Assembly (NCBI RefSeq): GCF_018417635.1
Contig: NZ_CP071007.1
Span: 2,356,501 to 2,420,500, forward strand
DNA from: Pseudomonas sp. SORT22
Lineage (GTDB): Bacteria > Pseudomonadota > Gammaproteobacteria > Pseudomonadales > Pseudomonadaceae
DNA length: 64,000 nucleotides
Reading direction: 5' to 3'
Shown: one piece after another, positions 25,511 to 33,376 of the stretch
Layout: every line of letters begins with the position of its first letter
How positions within the stretch are numbered: the first letter of the stretch is position 1
Position numbers and translations under genes: made by a program
Notes under the pieces: generated by a model
What the model was told of the DNA's origin: nothing
The model's database searches: none
Seen by the model: the letters and a program-made list of their open reading frames with translations, nothing else

Positions 25511-26553
25511 GGGCGGGCTCCCAGCTGCGCGGCTTCACGGGCGCGACGGTTGAAGGATTCCGAGTAGGCCGCCGAGCGGGCTGCGAGGATCGGGTCTGCG
25601 GACGGCCGGATGCCGCTCGGCAGAATCAGCGGGTCGAAGTTCAGGTCGCGACAGGCGCCTTGCTCCGCGGCATCGACCTGGTCGATCACCAGGGTGCCGG
25701 CGTTCACCGTGGGCCGTTGCGCGGGCCAGGGCTGGCTGGGGTCATCGACGGCATCGCCGGCTTCGGCCAGGGTCAGTTGCAAGGTCCAGCGCAGCGGGCC
25801 CAGGCCCAGGCGCTGGCGCAGGTCGTGTTGCAGGTAGTCGCGATCATCGACCTGGGCCGGCAATGCGGCGAACGGCGTTTGCGGCAGCAGGCTCCAACGC
25901 ACGAAGCGGGCACTACCAGCGGCGTCGATCAGGGCAAAGGCATTGATGCTGTTGTAGCTTGAGTTGGCGAAACTGTCCGAAGCTTTGTAGTCCTTGGCCC
26001 ATTGGCGAAAGGCGGCGCTTTCCGGGTGGGCGGCGAAAAACGCCTGCAGGCGCGCTGGGTCCGGTTTGCCGGTGGCCGGGTCCGGGGTCATGGCCAGTAC
26101 CTGCTGGTAGAAGGCTTCGGGCGTGCCTACCGCCAACACCGGCGGGGTATTCATGCCGGTTCGCCACAGTTGGCCATCGTCGCTGCTCAATTGCAACGCC
26201 AGGCTACGGGTCGGCACGCTGGCATCGGCGCTGTGGGGGTTGGCGCCGCCGATGGCGAAGCGGCCGATCACCGGCACCCGGGCCTGGCTGAATGCCCGCG
26301 CGGTGGACAGCTTGGCCGCCGCGCCGCTGCTCTGGAAGTAGCCGCTGACGCACAGGCCCTTGGCGTGATTCTTACGGTAGCCGGGATAGTGCCCGGCCTG
26401 GTCTTCGAAGGTGTCGATAAAGCGCTTGGGGCTCAGGCGTTCGGCGCCGATCCAGCCTGCGGTGTAGGCAAAGCCAGCGGCCAGGGCCGCCAGCCCGAGG
26501 CCAATGGCAGCCAGGCGCAGGGCGCGGGGGCGGCCGTGTAACGGAGTGCTCAT
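25507..26553 (-). CDS. srpA: Catalase-family peroxidase (SrpA-like), membrane-anchored or exported
   Basis: 348-residue haem protein of the small catalase-related (SrpA) group. An N-terminal hydrophobic segment (about residues 12-31) anchors or exports it. The catalytic His is in RKNHAKGLCVSGYF (His63); the distal region FAIGGANPHSADA follows. The presumed haem-ligand Tyr is in LAARSAAYSESFNRRA near the C terminus. It is shorter than true catalases (about 480-700 residues) and such proteins act mainly as organic-peroxide or H2O2 peroxidases. It is first in an operon with cytochrome b561 (four-base overlap). Divergent from an ECF sigma gene; both starts are preceded by the same GGAATA-N15-CGTC promoter pattern. 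Confidence 0.9.
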   Translation of the reverse strand: MSTPLHGRPRALRLAAIGLGLAALAAGFAYTAGWIGAERLSPKRFIDTFEDQAGHYPGYRKNHAKGLCVSGYFQSSGAAAKLSTARAFSQARVPVIGRFAIGGANPHSADASVPTRSLALQLSSDDGQLWRTGMNTPPVLAVGTPEAFYQQVLAMTPDPATGKPDPARLQAFFAAHPESAAFRQWAKDYKASDSFANSSYNSINAFALIDAAGSARFVRWSLLPQTPFAALPAQVDDRDYLQHDLRQRLGLGPLRWTLQLTLAEAGDAVDDPSQPWPAQRPTVNAGTLVIDQVDAAEQGACRDLNFDPLILPSGIRPSADPILAARSAAYSESFNRRAREAAQLGARP

Positions 26554-26586
26554 GGCGGTGATCCGGGTCAGTGAATGAGCCGGTAC

Positions 26587-26611
26587 GACGCCGGTCGCAG
26601 AAATTTATTCC
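26587..26611 (-). promoter_or_regulatory. ECF-type promoter of the catalase/b561 operon
   Basis: On the minus strand: GGAATA (26611-26606), 15-bp spacer, CGTC (26590-26587), about 34 bp before the catalase start. It has the same boxes and spacer as the plus-strand promoter at 26620-26644. Confidence 0.65.
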
Positions 26612-26619
26612 AACGCCCG

Positions 26620-26644
26620 GGAATAATTCTTCACCGCCAGCGTC
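26620..26644 (+). promoter_or_regulatory. ECF-type promoter of the sigma/anti-sigma operon
   Basis: GGAATA, 15-bp spacer, CGTC, about 41 bp before the sigma gene start. Fits the general ECF pattern (GGAA-rich -35, CGTC-type -10) and mirrors the divergent promoter 8 bp away, indicating autoregulation. Confidence 0.65.
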
Positions 26645-26684
26645 TGCCTCGTACACTGATCGCCTACAGGCCAAGACTGCGGCA

Positions 26685-27194
26685 ATGAACGAACTAGACG
26701 ACGAGCAATTGCGCGAAATGCTTCAGCGCCTGCGCCGCTTCGCCCTGTGGCTGACGCGCGAGGCCAGCAGTGCCGATGACCTGGTCCAGGCCACCGTCGA
26801 GCGCGCCTTGAGCCGCCGCGGGCAACAGCGGCAAGAGGGCAGCTTGCGCGCCTGGTTGTTCTCGATCCTGTACCGGCAGTTTATCGACGGCAAACGCCGC
26901 GAACGCCGCCAGGCGCGCTGGCTGGCCTGGTTCGGCCGTGGCGAGGAGGCGGGCAGCAACACCGAAGACATCGTTGTTGCCCAGTCGGGCCTGGCGGCGT
27001 TTGCGCAGTTGCCCACCGAGCAGCGCGCCTTATTGTTGTTGGTCAGCGTCGAAGGCCTGAGTTACAAGGAGGCCGCGCTGGCCCTGGATGTGCCGATTGG
27101 CACGGTGATGTCACGCTTGTCGCGCGCCCGTGCGGCCATGCGCGAACTGGCCGAGGGCAACACCCCGCCCGCGGCGCTGCGGAGGTTGAAATGA
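26685..27194 (+). CDS. ECF sigma factor controlling the catalase operon
   Basis: 169-residue ECF sigma factor. Region 2 spans RRFALWLTREASSADDLVQAT and LRAWLFSILYRQFID; region 4 is GLSYKEAALALDVPIGTVMSR. The ATG at 26685 was chosen because upstream open frame covers the promoter boxes. Its stop overlaps the anti-sigma start by four bases. The facing catalase gene has the same candidate promoter, so this factor probably drives both directions under oxidative or related stress. It is not of the FecI type: no FecR partner and no Fur-like box. Confidence 0.93.
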   Translation: MNELDDEQLREMLQRLRRFALWLTREASSADDLVQATVERALSRRGQQRQEGSLRAWLFSILYRQFIDGKRRERRQARWLAWFGRGEEAGSNTEDIVVAQSGLAAFAQLPTEQRALLLLVSVEGLSYKEAALALDVPIGTVMSRLSRARAAMRELAEGNTPPAALRRLK

Positions 27195-27940
27195 GCTTGA
27201 TCCCGTCTGATCACGAATTACACGCCTATGTTGACGAGCGCCTGGACAGCGAGCGGCGCCGGGCGGTGGAGCTGTACCTGGCGGCCAACCCCGAACAGGC
27301 GGCGCGGGTCGAAGCCTGGCGCAACGATGCCCGCCAGTTGCGCGCGGCGCTGTCCGGCTTTGCCGGGCAGGCGCCCAACCCGCGCCTGGACCCGGCCAAC
27401 GTACGCCGTGAGCTGCGCCGTCGGCGCCAGCGGCGCTGGGCCAGTGCTGCGGTGCTGCTGGTTACCCTGGGCATCGGCGGCCTGGGCGGCTGGCAAGGGC
27501 GCGAGGCGATTCTGCTGGCCAGTAACCCGCCGATGGCTGATGCCGTGCAGGCCCATCGGTTGTTCGCCGACGCCAAGGCCCTCGACCTCAGCGCCCAGGA
27601 CCCGGCGCGCCTGCAGGCCTGGCTGGGCCAGCACTTTGCCCATGTCGGCAACCTGCCGGACCTTTCGGCCTACGGCTTCACCCCGGTGGGCGCGCGGCTG
27701 CTGAGCAACGAGCAGGGGCCGGCGGCGCTGCTGCTGTTCGAGGACGCCCAGGGCCAGCGGGTCAGCCTGTTCTTGCGCTCGCCCGGTGAGCACTACGCGC
27801 GCATGCCCAGTGGTGAACGCACCGACGGCCAGCTGCAGGCCCGCTACTGGTCGCGAGGTGACTACAACTATGCCCTGGTCAGCGCCGCGTCTGACAGCCG
27901 CGGTGAGCAATTGCGTCAGGCCCTCGGTATCACTTTGTAG
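27191..27940 (+). CDS. Transmembrane anti-sigma factor lacking the zinc-binding motif
   Basis: 249-residue single-pass protein. The N-terminal region (DHELHAYVDERLDSERRRAVE) resembles the anti-sigma domain but lacks the HxxxCxxC zinc site; no cysteine is present in the protein. A membrane helix lies at about residues 83-101 (WASAAVLLVTLGIGGLGGW), and a C-terminal periplasmic domain of about 145 residues follows (SAYGFTPVGARLLSNEQGPA onward), which would be the sensing part. Translationally coupled to the sigma gene. The lack of cysteines argues against direct thiol redox sensing in the cytoplasm. Confidence 0.9.
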   Translation: MSLIPSDHELHAYVDERLDSERRRAVELYLAANPEQAARVEAWRNDARQLRAALSGFAGQAPNPRLDPANVRRELRRRRQRRWASAAVLLVTLGIGGLGGWQGREAILLASNPPMADAVQAHRLFADAKALDLSAQDPARLQAWLGQHFAHVGNLPDLSAYGFTPVGARLLSNEQGPAALLLFEDAQGQRVSLFLRSPGEHYARMPSGERTDGQLQARYWSRGDYNYALVSAASDSRGEQLRQALGITL

Positions 27941-28015
27941 CTGGAATACCATTAGCGGCGTAAGCTCGAAACCGTTGTTCCTGTTGTCATTTCACTTCAT
28001 TCGAGGTATCCGCCA

Positions 28016-28351
28016 ATGAAGCGCATGCAAGGTTTGGTAATGGCCGCAGTGGTTCTGCTGGCCGGCCAAAGCGCGCAGGCTTCGGCACCAGAGGTAAAGG
28101 ATGCGCGTCTGGTTGCCCATGAGCAGGCAGTGCAGGCCTATGCAGCAAGAACCGGCAAGACTGCCCCCACTATCCAGGACTTTACCTACGGCAAATCTGT
28201 GGATGTCGCCCGTCTGATCGAACAGACGCCCATGGCCCGCGGCTGCGAAGCGGCGCCGATGCTGATGACCTTCGAGGACTCCAGTGGCCAGCTGGTTACC
28301 CTGCGTTATCGGCTCGAAGGTCAGTGCCCGCGTTTTCAGTCAACGCGATAA
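28016..28351 (+). CDS. DUF2790-like exported small protein
   Basis: 111-residue protein with a signal peptide (about residues 1-22, ending GQSAQASA). The mature part contains the pattern FTYGKSVDVARLI, then GCEAAPMLMTFEDSSGQ, then LRYRLEGQC. The same spacing of YG..DV, GC, DS.G, L.Y and final Cys recurs in the protein at 36930-37193, so I assign both to DUF2790. The two cysteines could form a disulfide in the periplasm. The ATG follows GAGGT. The last 56 bases overlap the 3' end of the convergent LysR gene. Function unknown; DUF2790 genes are abundant in Pseudomonas. Confidence 0.82.
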   Translation: MKRMQGLVMAAVVLLAGQSAQASAPEVKDARLVAHEQAVQAYAARTGKTAPTIQDFTYGKSVDVARLIEQTPMARGCEAAPMLMTFEDSSGQLVTLRYRLEGQCPRFQSTR

Positions 28352-29210
28352 AGCGCCCCGGCAGCGGCGAGGGATCGTCGCTGCGCCACATCAGGTACAG
28401 CCCCAGGCGCGGGCTGGCCTCGCGCAAGCGGCAAAAGCGTAGCCCTGGCTGGGCATTGGCCTGGGCGGCTGCGGCCGGCACCAGGGCGATGCCGAAGCCG
28501 CAACCGACCAGGTTGATCAGCGTTTGCAGTTGCGCCGCCTGCTGGCTGATGCGCGGGTAAAAACCCGCGCTTTGGCACAGGTCGAGCAGTTGCTGGTGAT
28601 AGCCTGCGCCCAGGGCTTGTGGGGTGAAGACAAAATCTTCATCGGCAAAATCCGCCAGGCTGACAGCCGCTTCGCCAGCGCGCGGATGTTCACTCGGCAG
28701 TGCCAGCAAGATCTCTTCTTCCAGCAACAAACGGCTGCTCAGGCGTTCGCTCATCAGTGGCAACTGGCGGACCACGGCAATATCCAGTTGATCATCGAGC
28801 AACTGTTCGACCAACTGCGCCGACGACCCCTGTTGCAGCTCCAGCTGTACCTTGGGCCAGTCGCTGCGAAACTGCTTGAGCGCCTTGAGCAGCAGCGGAT
28901 AGCCCGCCAGCGCCAGGCTGCCGATACGCAGTTGGCCGGCGATGCCTTCGGCGACGTGGCGTGCCTGGACGATGCCGTGCTCCAGGGCTGCCAGAGTCGC
29001 CCGCGCGGTATGCACAAAGCTCGCGCCGGCGGCCGTCAGCGCCACGCCTCGGGAGTGTCGGGTAAACAGGGCAAAGCCCAGGCGCTGCTCAAGCCGGGCG
29101 ATGGCCTGGCTCAGCGGCGGCTGGGCCATGTGCAGGCGCTCGGCGGCGCGGTGAAAGTGCAACTCCTCGGCCACGGCGATGAACTGGCGCAGCAGGCGGG
29201 TTTCGATCAC
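28296..29210 (-). CDS. LysR family transcriptional regulator
   Basis: 304-residue LysR regulator: helix-turn-helix in residues about 5-64 (LRQFIAVAEELHFHRAAERL, PLSQAIARLEQRLG) and a two-lobed effector domain (about 90-290). The start is GTG at 29210. The HFHRAAERLHMAQPPLSQ helix is of the BenM/CatM-like subgroup, often linked to aromatic or organic-acid catabolism, but no such operon adjoins. The expected target would be divergently placed; the upstream neighbour is the solenoid membrane protein at 29332. Its 3' end runs 56 bases into the DUF2790 gene on the other strand. Confidence 0.93.
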   Translation of the reverse strand: MIETRLLRQFIAVAEELHFHRAAERLHMAQPPLSQAIARLEQRLGFALFTRHSRGVALTAAGASFVHTARATLAALEHGIVQARHVAEGIAGQLRIGSLALAGYPLLLKALKQFRSDWPKVQLELQQGSSAQLVEQLLDDQLDIAVVRQLPLMSERLSSRLLLEEEILLALPSEHPRAGEAAVSLADFADEDFVFTPQALGAGYHQQLLDLCQSAGFYPRISQQAAQLQTLINLVGCGFGIALVPAAAAQANAQPGLRFCRLREASPRLGLYLMWRSDDPSPLPGRFIALTENAGTDLRADNAG

Positions 29211-29331
29211 GGAGCGTGTCCTTGAATCAGAGCAGTTTGCGATTATGCCTCACTCGCAAGAGTGTCATATTGATGGCATGCGAGGGTTTCTCTAACATCT
29301 GTCTATTTTGGCCGGTGCAGAGAGAGGGTTG

Positions 29332-31845
29332 ATGAAAGCTACAGGGAGGTCGCTGAGCGATTTCGTCGATTTGAACTCGGCGGAGGAATCTTTATTGGCA
29401 GCGTGCCGCGACGGTGAGGTTGTCCGCATTCTCGAGCATCGTCCTGTCAGTGCTGAAGATGGCCAGTGCGTACGCGCAGAACTACTCAGATTCCTGTTGT
29501 TGGGTGGGGATGCTGCTGCACCGGCTCATGAACGCGGTGTTCGTCTTGAGGGCGTGTGCATCGAGGGGCAGTTGGATCTGAGCGGAACTACGCTGGCGTA
29601 TCCACTGAATTTGGAGGATTGCTTGTTTGAGCACGCCCCGGATTTCACCGACGCCCAGGTTTGCGGGACGCTGGTACTGGCCAACTGTCAAAGCCCGGGC
29701 CTGCGGGCAGACCGACTCATCACACGCGGTGCCTTGGATCTGAGCGGGTTTCGCTCCAGTGACAGAATCGATCTTGAAGATGCCCAGATCGGTGGCGGCT
29801 TTTGCTTGAGCGGCGCCGACCTGAATGGCAATGGCGCTGATGCCTTGCTGGCCGATCGGGTGGATGTACGGGGCGCGCTATCAATGGACGACGGTTTTAA
29901 AAGCCGTGGCTGCGTGTCATTTGAAGGGGCGCGTGTCTCTGGGCAGATCAACTGTCGAGGGGGGCGATTCAATGGCAAGGGCGGGGTTGCCCTGGTCCTC
30001 GATCAGGTTGCCGTGAATGCGGATGTGTACTTCAGCGAAGGGTTTCGCTCTAAGGGAACGGTCAGATGCGTTTCGATGAAAACCCAAGGTGCCTTGGATT
30101 GCTCCAATGCCAAGTTTGACGGCAAGGGCAATGAAGCATTGATCCTGGACTCTGCGCACATCAACGGTAGCCTGTTTCTGACACAGGCTGCTCATGCAAA
30201 GGGGACCATCCGTTGTCTCGGGGCCAGGATCGAAGGCCAGTTCCAGCTCACCGGGGCCAGGCTGGACGGTCGCGGTGGGTATGCGCTGGGCGCCGATGGC
30301 CTGCAGGTCAAAGGCGATATCACCATCGGTGAGGGATTCACCGCGAACGGCGCAGTCCGTCTGGTTTGCGCGCGTATCGAAGGGCAACTGAGCTGCAGGG
30401 GCCACTTGAAGTCTACTCACGGAACTGCATTGTCTGCGGACGGAATAGTCGTCCGCGGAGGAGTGTTTCTGGTCGATGGATGCGTGATGGTGGGACAGGT
30501 ACGGTTTATTGCCGCGCATATCATCGGGCAATTCAACTGCAGGGGGGCTGAATTTGACGGCAATGGAGGCGTTGCCCTGACTGCCAGCAATCTTGTATTG
30601 ACTGGAAATGCATTGCTCACCAGCGGGTTCAAGGCAAAAGGTCTGGTCCGCTTCAATAGCGCACAAATTGAAGGTGACCTGATCGCCAGGGACGCTGTTC
30701 TCGAGGGTGACAAGGGGCATTCTCTCATTGCCTCCGGTGCGGTGATTACCGGGACAGTCAACCTGGGGAAAGGGTTTGATGCACGGCGCTCGGTAAACTT
30801 CTCCCGTTCCAGAATTGCCGGCGACTTCAATTGCGAGGGGGCTTGCCTGAGCGCAGAGCAAGGGCGAGCGCTGATCCTTGATGGCGCACAGATAGAAGGC
30901 ACTCTGGCACTGCGTAACATTGCCAGGAAGCTTTGCAGTTCCTCTTTCGTGGGGGCCAGAGTAGGGGAGTTGGATGATGACGAGAATAGCTGGGGGGAAC
31001 ACATAGCGCTCAACGGCCTGGTCTATAAAGCCCTTTCTGCACGAGCACCTGTTTGCCCTGTGTTCAGGGCTGATTGGTTGAGTCGTCAAGTTCCGACCCT
31101 GCGGCGGGTTGGGGATGTGATGGATGCCGAGAGCAGTTTTCGCCCGCAGCCCTGGCGGCATTTGCAGAAAGTACTGGGGGAAATGGGGCATACCGAGCAA
31201 GCGCGGGAAATGGGTATTGCCTACGAACAGAAACTACGAGAAATCGGCCATGTCAGCCAACCTGCGGCACACTGGTATCCTTGGGTCCGCACCCTGTATT
31301 CCGGCTTTGGTAGAGGCTTGCATTTTCTTTACGGAAAGCTGACCGGTTTTGGCTACAGGCCCATGCAGCTGTTGATCTGGTTTGTCTGCATTTGGTTGTT
31401 CTGCGGGGGTATCTACTGGTATGCGGCTTTGCAAAAAGGGGTGTTCGCACCCAGCAATCCGATAGTGTTCCAAAGCGACAGTTATCTTGAATGTCGGCCT
31501 GATCGCGCAGATGCCTGGCGCAAGCTAAATCCAGGCAGTCCACTCCCAGCCAGTTACCGTGGTGAAGGCAACTGGTACCTGTGCCAAACCCTGCGTGAGG
31601 AATACACCGGCTTCAGCCCCCTGGCCTATTCCCTGGATGTACTGATGCCCCTGGTCGACCTGCAGCAGGAGTCGGACTGGGCGCCGCTGGTGCCGACACC
31701 CAAGCAAGGGTATTGGGACGAGTTCACATCATTTGGCTGGAAGCATTTCGTGCGCCTGCTGATCTGGTTCGAAATTCTGGTTGGCTGGGGTATCAGCTTG
31801 CTGATGGTTGCCATCGTCTCCGGCCTGGCGCGCCGCAGCGAGTAG
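29332..31845 (+). CDS. Large membrane protein with a beta-solenoid repeat domain
   Basis: 837-residue protein. From about residue 68 to 560 there are imperfect repeats of about 49 residues, each made of two rungs: a unit like ARIEGQLSCRGA.FDGKGG.AL then LDGAQVKGDVYL..GF.AKGTVRF. The regular Gly and hydrophobic spacing points to a right-handed beta-helix, as in bactofilin or pentapeptide-type solenoids. No signal peptide is seen. Two membrane helices close the protein (about 678-700 and 808-832), separated by a loop of about 105 residues with two cysteines (LECRPD, YLCQTL) and an FSPLAYSLDVLMPLVDL segment. The ATG at 29332 follows AGAGGG; a TTG eight codons earlier is improbable. Base composition is lower in GC than the flanks. 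Similar proteins are often vaguely labelled oxidoreductase; nothing here supports an enzyme. Confidence 0.82.
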   Translation: MKATGRSLSDFVDLNSAEESLLAACRDGEVVRILEHRPVSAEDGQCVRAELLRFLLLGGDAAAPAHERGVRLEGVCIEGQLDLSGTTLAYPLNLEDCLFEHAPDFTDAQVCGTLVLANCQSPGLRADRLITRGALDLSGFRSSDRIDLEDAQIGGGFCLSGADLNGNGADALLADRVDVRGALSMDDGFKSRGCVSFEGARVSGQINCRGGRFNGKGGVALVLDQVAVNADVYFSEGFRSKGTVRCVSMKTQGALDCSNAKFDGKGNEALILDSAHINGSLFLTQAAHAKGTIRCLGARIEGQFQLTGARLDGRGGYALGADGLQVKGDITIGEGFTANGAVRLVCARIEGQLSCRGHLKSTHGTALSADGIVVRGGVFLVDGCVMVGQVRFIAAHIIGQFNCRGAEFDGNGGVALTASNLVLTGNALLTSGFKAKGLVRFNSAQIEGDLIARDAVLEGDKGHSLIASGAVITGTVNLGKGFDARRSVNFSRSRIAGDFNCEGACLSAEQGRALILDGAQIEGTLALRNIARKLCSSSFVGARVGELDDDENSWGEHIALNGLVYKALSARAPVCPVFRADWLSRQVPTLRRVGDVMDAESSFRPQPWRHLQKVLGEMGHTEQAREMGIAYEQKLREIGHVSQPAAHWYPWVRTLYSGFGRGLHFLYGKLTGFGYRPMQLLIWFVCIWLFCGGIYWYAALQKGVFAPSNPIVFQSDSYLECRPDRADAWRKLNPGSPLPASYRGEGNWYLCQTLREEYTGFSPLAYSLDVLMPLVDLQQESDWAPLVPTPKQGYWDEFTSFGWKHFVRLLIWFEILVGWGISLLMVAIVSGLARRSE

Positions 31846-31856
31846 TGCCCGGGAGC

Positions 31857-31881
31857 CGCCGATATCCCACGGATATCGGCG
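31857..31881. terminator. Hairpin after the solenoid gene
   Basis: Perfect 11-bp stem CGCCGATATCC / GGATATCGGCG with a CAC loop, 12 bp after the stop codon. No T-run follows, so it may be an mRNA-stabilising hairpin or a weak terminator. Confidence 0.5.
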
Positions 31882-31950
31882 ACCCTGTTCGATAGTATTC
31901 AACTTTGCAGCGCTCACTGGCTAGGCTGAACGGCCATCAGGAGACTGCTT

Positions 31951-32793
31951 GTGACCCCATTCAGAACCGTACTCATCACCGGCGGCGCCCGTGGCCTGGG
32001 CCTGGCCTATGCCCGCGCCCTGGCACAAACCGGTGCGCAGGTGGTAATCAGCGACCTTGGCACCGACCGCGAAGGTTGTGGCCACGATGCTTCGATTGCC
32101 GAGGGCGCCGCCGAACTGTTGCGCAACGAAGGCCACCAGGTGATTGGTCACAGCGCCGACCTTGGCGATGAGCAAGCGTGCCGACAGTTGATCAGCAAGG
32201 TGCTCGACACCTTCGGCGGCCTCGATGCGCTGATCCATAACGCCGGCTGGGTCGGTTACCAGAACATCGAAGACTGCAGCAGCGAATTCATCGAGCGCGC
32301 CCTGGCCATCAACGTCCACGCGCCGCTGTGGTTGAGCAAGCACGCCTGGCCGGCGCTCAAGGCGTCTGGCAGCGGGCGCATCGTGCTCACGACCTCGGAC
32401 CGGGCCATGTACCTGCGCCATGCGCAAACCGGCCTGGGTGCCTACGCCGCCGGCAAGATGGCGCAACTGGGGATCATGAACGCCCTGGCCGCCGAGGGCG
32501 CCGAGCACGGGATTGCCGTCAACGCGATTTCGCCGGTGGCGCGCACGCGCATGTGGGGTCAGCAGGGCGAGCCCGAAGACCTCAAGCCCGAGTGGGTTGT
32601 GCCCGGGGTGTTGTACCTGGCCTCGGCAGACTGCCAGGACAGCGGCTACATCCTGCGTGCCAGCAACGGCCAGTTCTGCGCCACGCGCTTCGAGGAAAAC
32701 CCGCAGGTGGACTATCCACGCGAGCTGCGCGGGGTGTCGGCCAGCACCGTGCGCGAGGTGCGGCAACGCTGGCAGATGATAAAAGCCATGTAA
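31951..32793 (+). CDS. Short-chain dehydrogenase/reductase
   Basis: 280-residue classical SDR with Rossmann fold. The cofactor loop is TGGARGLG (residues 10-17), an NAG segment follows at about residue 97, the catalytic Ser lies in the IVLTTSDR strand region, and the catalytic pair is in YAAGK. Asp35 (ISDLGTD) after strand 2 favours NAD over NADP. The start is GTG with CAGGAG eight bases upstream. It is monocistronic, between the solenoid gene and a FecI/FecR pair; the substrate is unknown. The C-terminal extension after the fold (NPQVDYPRELRGVSAS) may form a lid. Confidence 0.9.
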   Translation: MTPFRTVLITGGARGLGLAYARALAQTGAQVVISDLGTDREGCGHDASIAEGAAELLRNEGHQVIGHSADLGDEQACRQLISKVLDTFGGLDALIHNAGWVGYQNIEDCSSEFIERALAINVHAPLWLSKHAWPALKASGSGRIVLTTSDRAMYLRHAQTGLGAYAAGKMAQLGIMNALAAEGAEHGIAVNAISPVARTRMWGQQGEPEDLKPEWVVPGVLYLASADCQDSGYILRASNGQFCATRFEENPQVDYPRELRGVSASTVREVRQRWQMIKAM

Positions 32794-32819
32794 TAGCGCT
32801 TGGTTTGCATCAGGGTATT

Positions 32820-32839
32820 AATTAGAATCAATCTCATTT
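32820..32839. promoter_or_regulatory. Fur-box-like site upstream of second fecI
   Basis: AATTAGAATCAATCTCATTT differs at only two positions from the common Pseudomonas Fur-box form AATGAGAATCATTCTCATTT. Located 27 bp before the sigma gene start. Confidence 0.7.
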
Positions 32840-32866
32840 GAGTCTAGTCCATCCAGGTGCGTTGAC

Positions 32867-33376
32867 ATGAGCGAAGCGACGGGCCCCACCGAGCAGACCC
32901 TGCAGGGCCTCTACCGAGAGCATCGCAGTTGGCTGGAGCGCTGGCTGTACCAGCGCCTGGGCAACCGCTGGGATGCCGCCGACCTTAGCCAGGATACTTT
33001 CCTGCGCGTGTTGGGCAGCCCTCAGGTGTTGAGCGAGTTACGCGAGCCACGGGCCTATCTGCTGACGGTCGGCAAGCGTTTGCTGGTCAACTTCCACAAG
33101 CGCCGCAGCCTGGAGCGGGCCTACCTCGAGGCTCTGGCCAGCCTGCCCGAGGCCCTGATGCCTTCGCCAGAGCAGCGTTGGTTGCTGCTGGAAACCCTGC
33201 AAGCCCTGGACGAACTGCTCGACGGTTTGCCGGCGGCGGTGCGTCGGGCGTTTCTCTGGTCGCAGCTTGAAGGCCTGAATTACGCACAGATCGCCGAGCG
33301 CCTGGCTGTCAGTGAACGTACGGTCAAACGCTACATGGCCCAGGCTTATGAGCATTGCCTGCTGGTTGAACTATGA
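32867..33376 (+). CDS. FecI-like ECF sigma factor (second copy)
   Basis: 169-residue iron-starvation-type ECF sigma factor: region 2 with WDAADLSQDTFLRVLG and EPRAYLLTVGKRLLVNF, region 4 with LNYAQIAERLAVSERTVKRYM. Preceded by a good Fur-box-like site and followed with a four-base overlap by a FecR gene. Unlike the set at 19438-23505, no TonB receptor gene follows, so its receptor must be elsewhere or absent. Confidence 0.94.
   Translation: MSEATGPTEQTLQGLYREHRSWLERWLYQRLGNRWDAADLSQDTFLRVLGSPQVLSELREPRAYLLTVGKRLLVNFHKRRSLERAYLEALASLPEALMPSPEQRWLLLETLQALDELLDGLPAAVRRAFLWSQLEGLNYAQIAERLAVSERTVKRYMAQAYEHCLLVEL

Noticed and set aside
26571..26684. N-terminal extension of the catalase-linked sigma factor
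   Set aside because: It would translate the GGAATA and CGTC promoter boxes; the conserved sigma region begins at 26685.
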